A stretch of DNA of 64,000 bases from Psilocybe azurescens (taxonomy: Eukaryota > Basidiomycota > Agaricomycetes > Agaricales > Agrocybaceae): the NCBI GenBank assembly GCA_023853785.1, contig JAJIRX010000668.1, positions 124,001 through 188,000 of the forward strand. The letters run 5' to 3'. A model generated the notes under the pieces. The model was not told the origin of the DNA, searched no databases, and was given only the letters and a program-made list of their open reading frames with translations. Positions 63,269 to 64,000 of the stretch are shown in pieces. Numbering within the stretch: the first letter of the stretch is position 1; each line of letters opens with the position of its first letter. The translations under genes were made by a program, and so were the position numbers.

Positions 63269-64000
63269 TCGAGCATTGAACAGCCTTGAACATATTTCTC
63301 AGGCAACCTTGCGCTCATTTTTCGCGAGCATAGGATTGAATGAAATACCTTTCCGATCCTCAGCAAATCATATGAACGAACCATGACAATCAGAGGCCTT
63401 GGCCTTGCTATCCTTCCTTCAAAGATCCAAGTGCATACTCCGATTACTTTCATTGACCGAAGCTAAGTTAGCTTCTAGGGACATTCTTCCATTTTGTGGT
63501 ACACATCCCCGACTCTTGTCAGTTTTAGGTTAAACTCCTTCCACAGGAACCAGTGTGTAACAGACGAACTCCTCATAGCCCTGACATACCCCACCTCTCT
63601 CTAATCTGGTTCTGGTTCTGACAACTGCGGCGGAGACAATGATCCTGATCCTGCCGCCATTCTATGCCCTATTCTTCTCAATCTCTTTTAAGTGGCGGAC
63701 TATTTAACACAACGGACGGACTACTATCAGAGAGATAAAATCACGGCTGTTCGCCTAGTCTCATAAACTGGAGCAGCTGATGAACGGCAAATTTCGCATG
63801 TCACCCCAAACCAATCAGCCCAAGGACCATGAAAGTTTAACTTCGCTTAGCCATGATTTCGACAGCATATATTTTGTCTATTATTTATGAGAAACAACAA
63901 TGTATCCGGTGCAGATCTTATTTTATTTTAACATTGCTGTCTTATCAAACTCGATACATTTCCGATATATATATCAGATTTACATACAATAAAAACCACA
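63269..64000. other. Gene-free end of the window
   Basis: 732 bases with no recognisable coding sequence. A minus-strand ORF at 63262-63453 does not continue the ABC homology. The last 150 bases are AT-rich (ATATATATATC near 63966). Confidence 0.45.

Overview
The window is nuclear DNA from a filamentous basidiomycete, most likely an Agaricomycete. Genes carry many short introns (about 45-70 nt, GT-AG with a few GC-AG), are densely packed on both strands, and include lineage-typical families: alcohol oxidase GMC flavoenzymes, F-box proteins with an N-terminal coiled coil, an Hsp70-like ATPase of the HSPA12 type, a secreted GH10 xylanase with a CBM1, and serine-rich GPI-anchored small secreted proteins. 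I cannot name the species.

Layout: 1-4.3 kb holds two tandem alcohol oxidase genes (the first truncated by the window edge). 4.8-11.8 kb is a housekeeping block: replication factor C subunit 3, an HD-domain hydrolase, a ZIP zinc transporter and a Nudix diphosphoinositol polyphosphate phosphohydrolase. 11.8-18.6 kb has no supported gene. 18.6-28.1 kb carries a TEA/ATTS transcription factor, TAN1 (tRNA acetylation), an intron-containing tRNA-Thr, an unusual G-alpha protein, a PPIL3/Cyp10-type cyclophilin and F-actin capping protein beta. 28.1-32.9 kb is again gene-poor. 33-34.6 kb encodes a bHLH factor with long glutamine-rich tracts. 36.1-39.9 kb holds three tandem small secreted cysteine-rich proteins. 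40.5-44.1 kb has one intact F-box gene and a decayed tandem copy. 44.3-53.1 kb has eIF3j, COQ9 (divergent pair), an Hsp70-like ATPase and a large low-complexity protein that may be fused to it. 53.2-62 kb is metabolic: an NmrA-like protein, a Baeyer-Villiger-type flavin monooxygenase, a GH10 xylanase and a small NTF2/SnoaL-like protein. The end (62.6-63.3 kb) is a junction between an F-box fragment and an ABC transporter fragment.

The functions fit a plant-litter or wood-decomposing lifestyle: xylanase for hemicellulose and alcohol oxidases that make hydrogen peroxide, beside general housekeeping genes. I see no biosynthetic cluster, CRISPR or intact transposon.

A striking technical feature is that about eleven otherwise well-conserved reading frames are broken by single-base gains or losses, mostly in short homopolymers. 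This is more likely residual long-read assembly error than wholesale gene decay, and it should be resolved before any of these genes is called a pseudogene. The most biologically interesting item is the G-alpha protein, whose catalytic switch II glutamine is replaced by alanine and whose helical region holds a long insertion.
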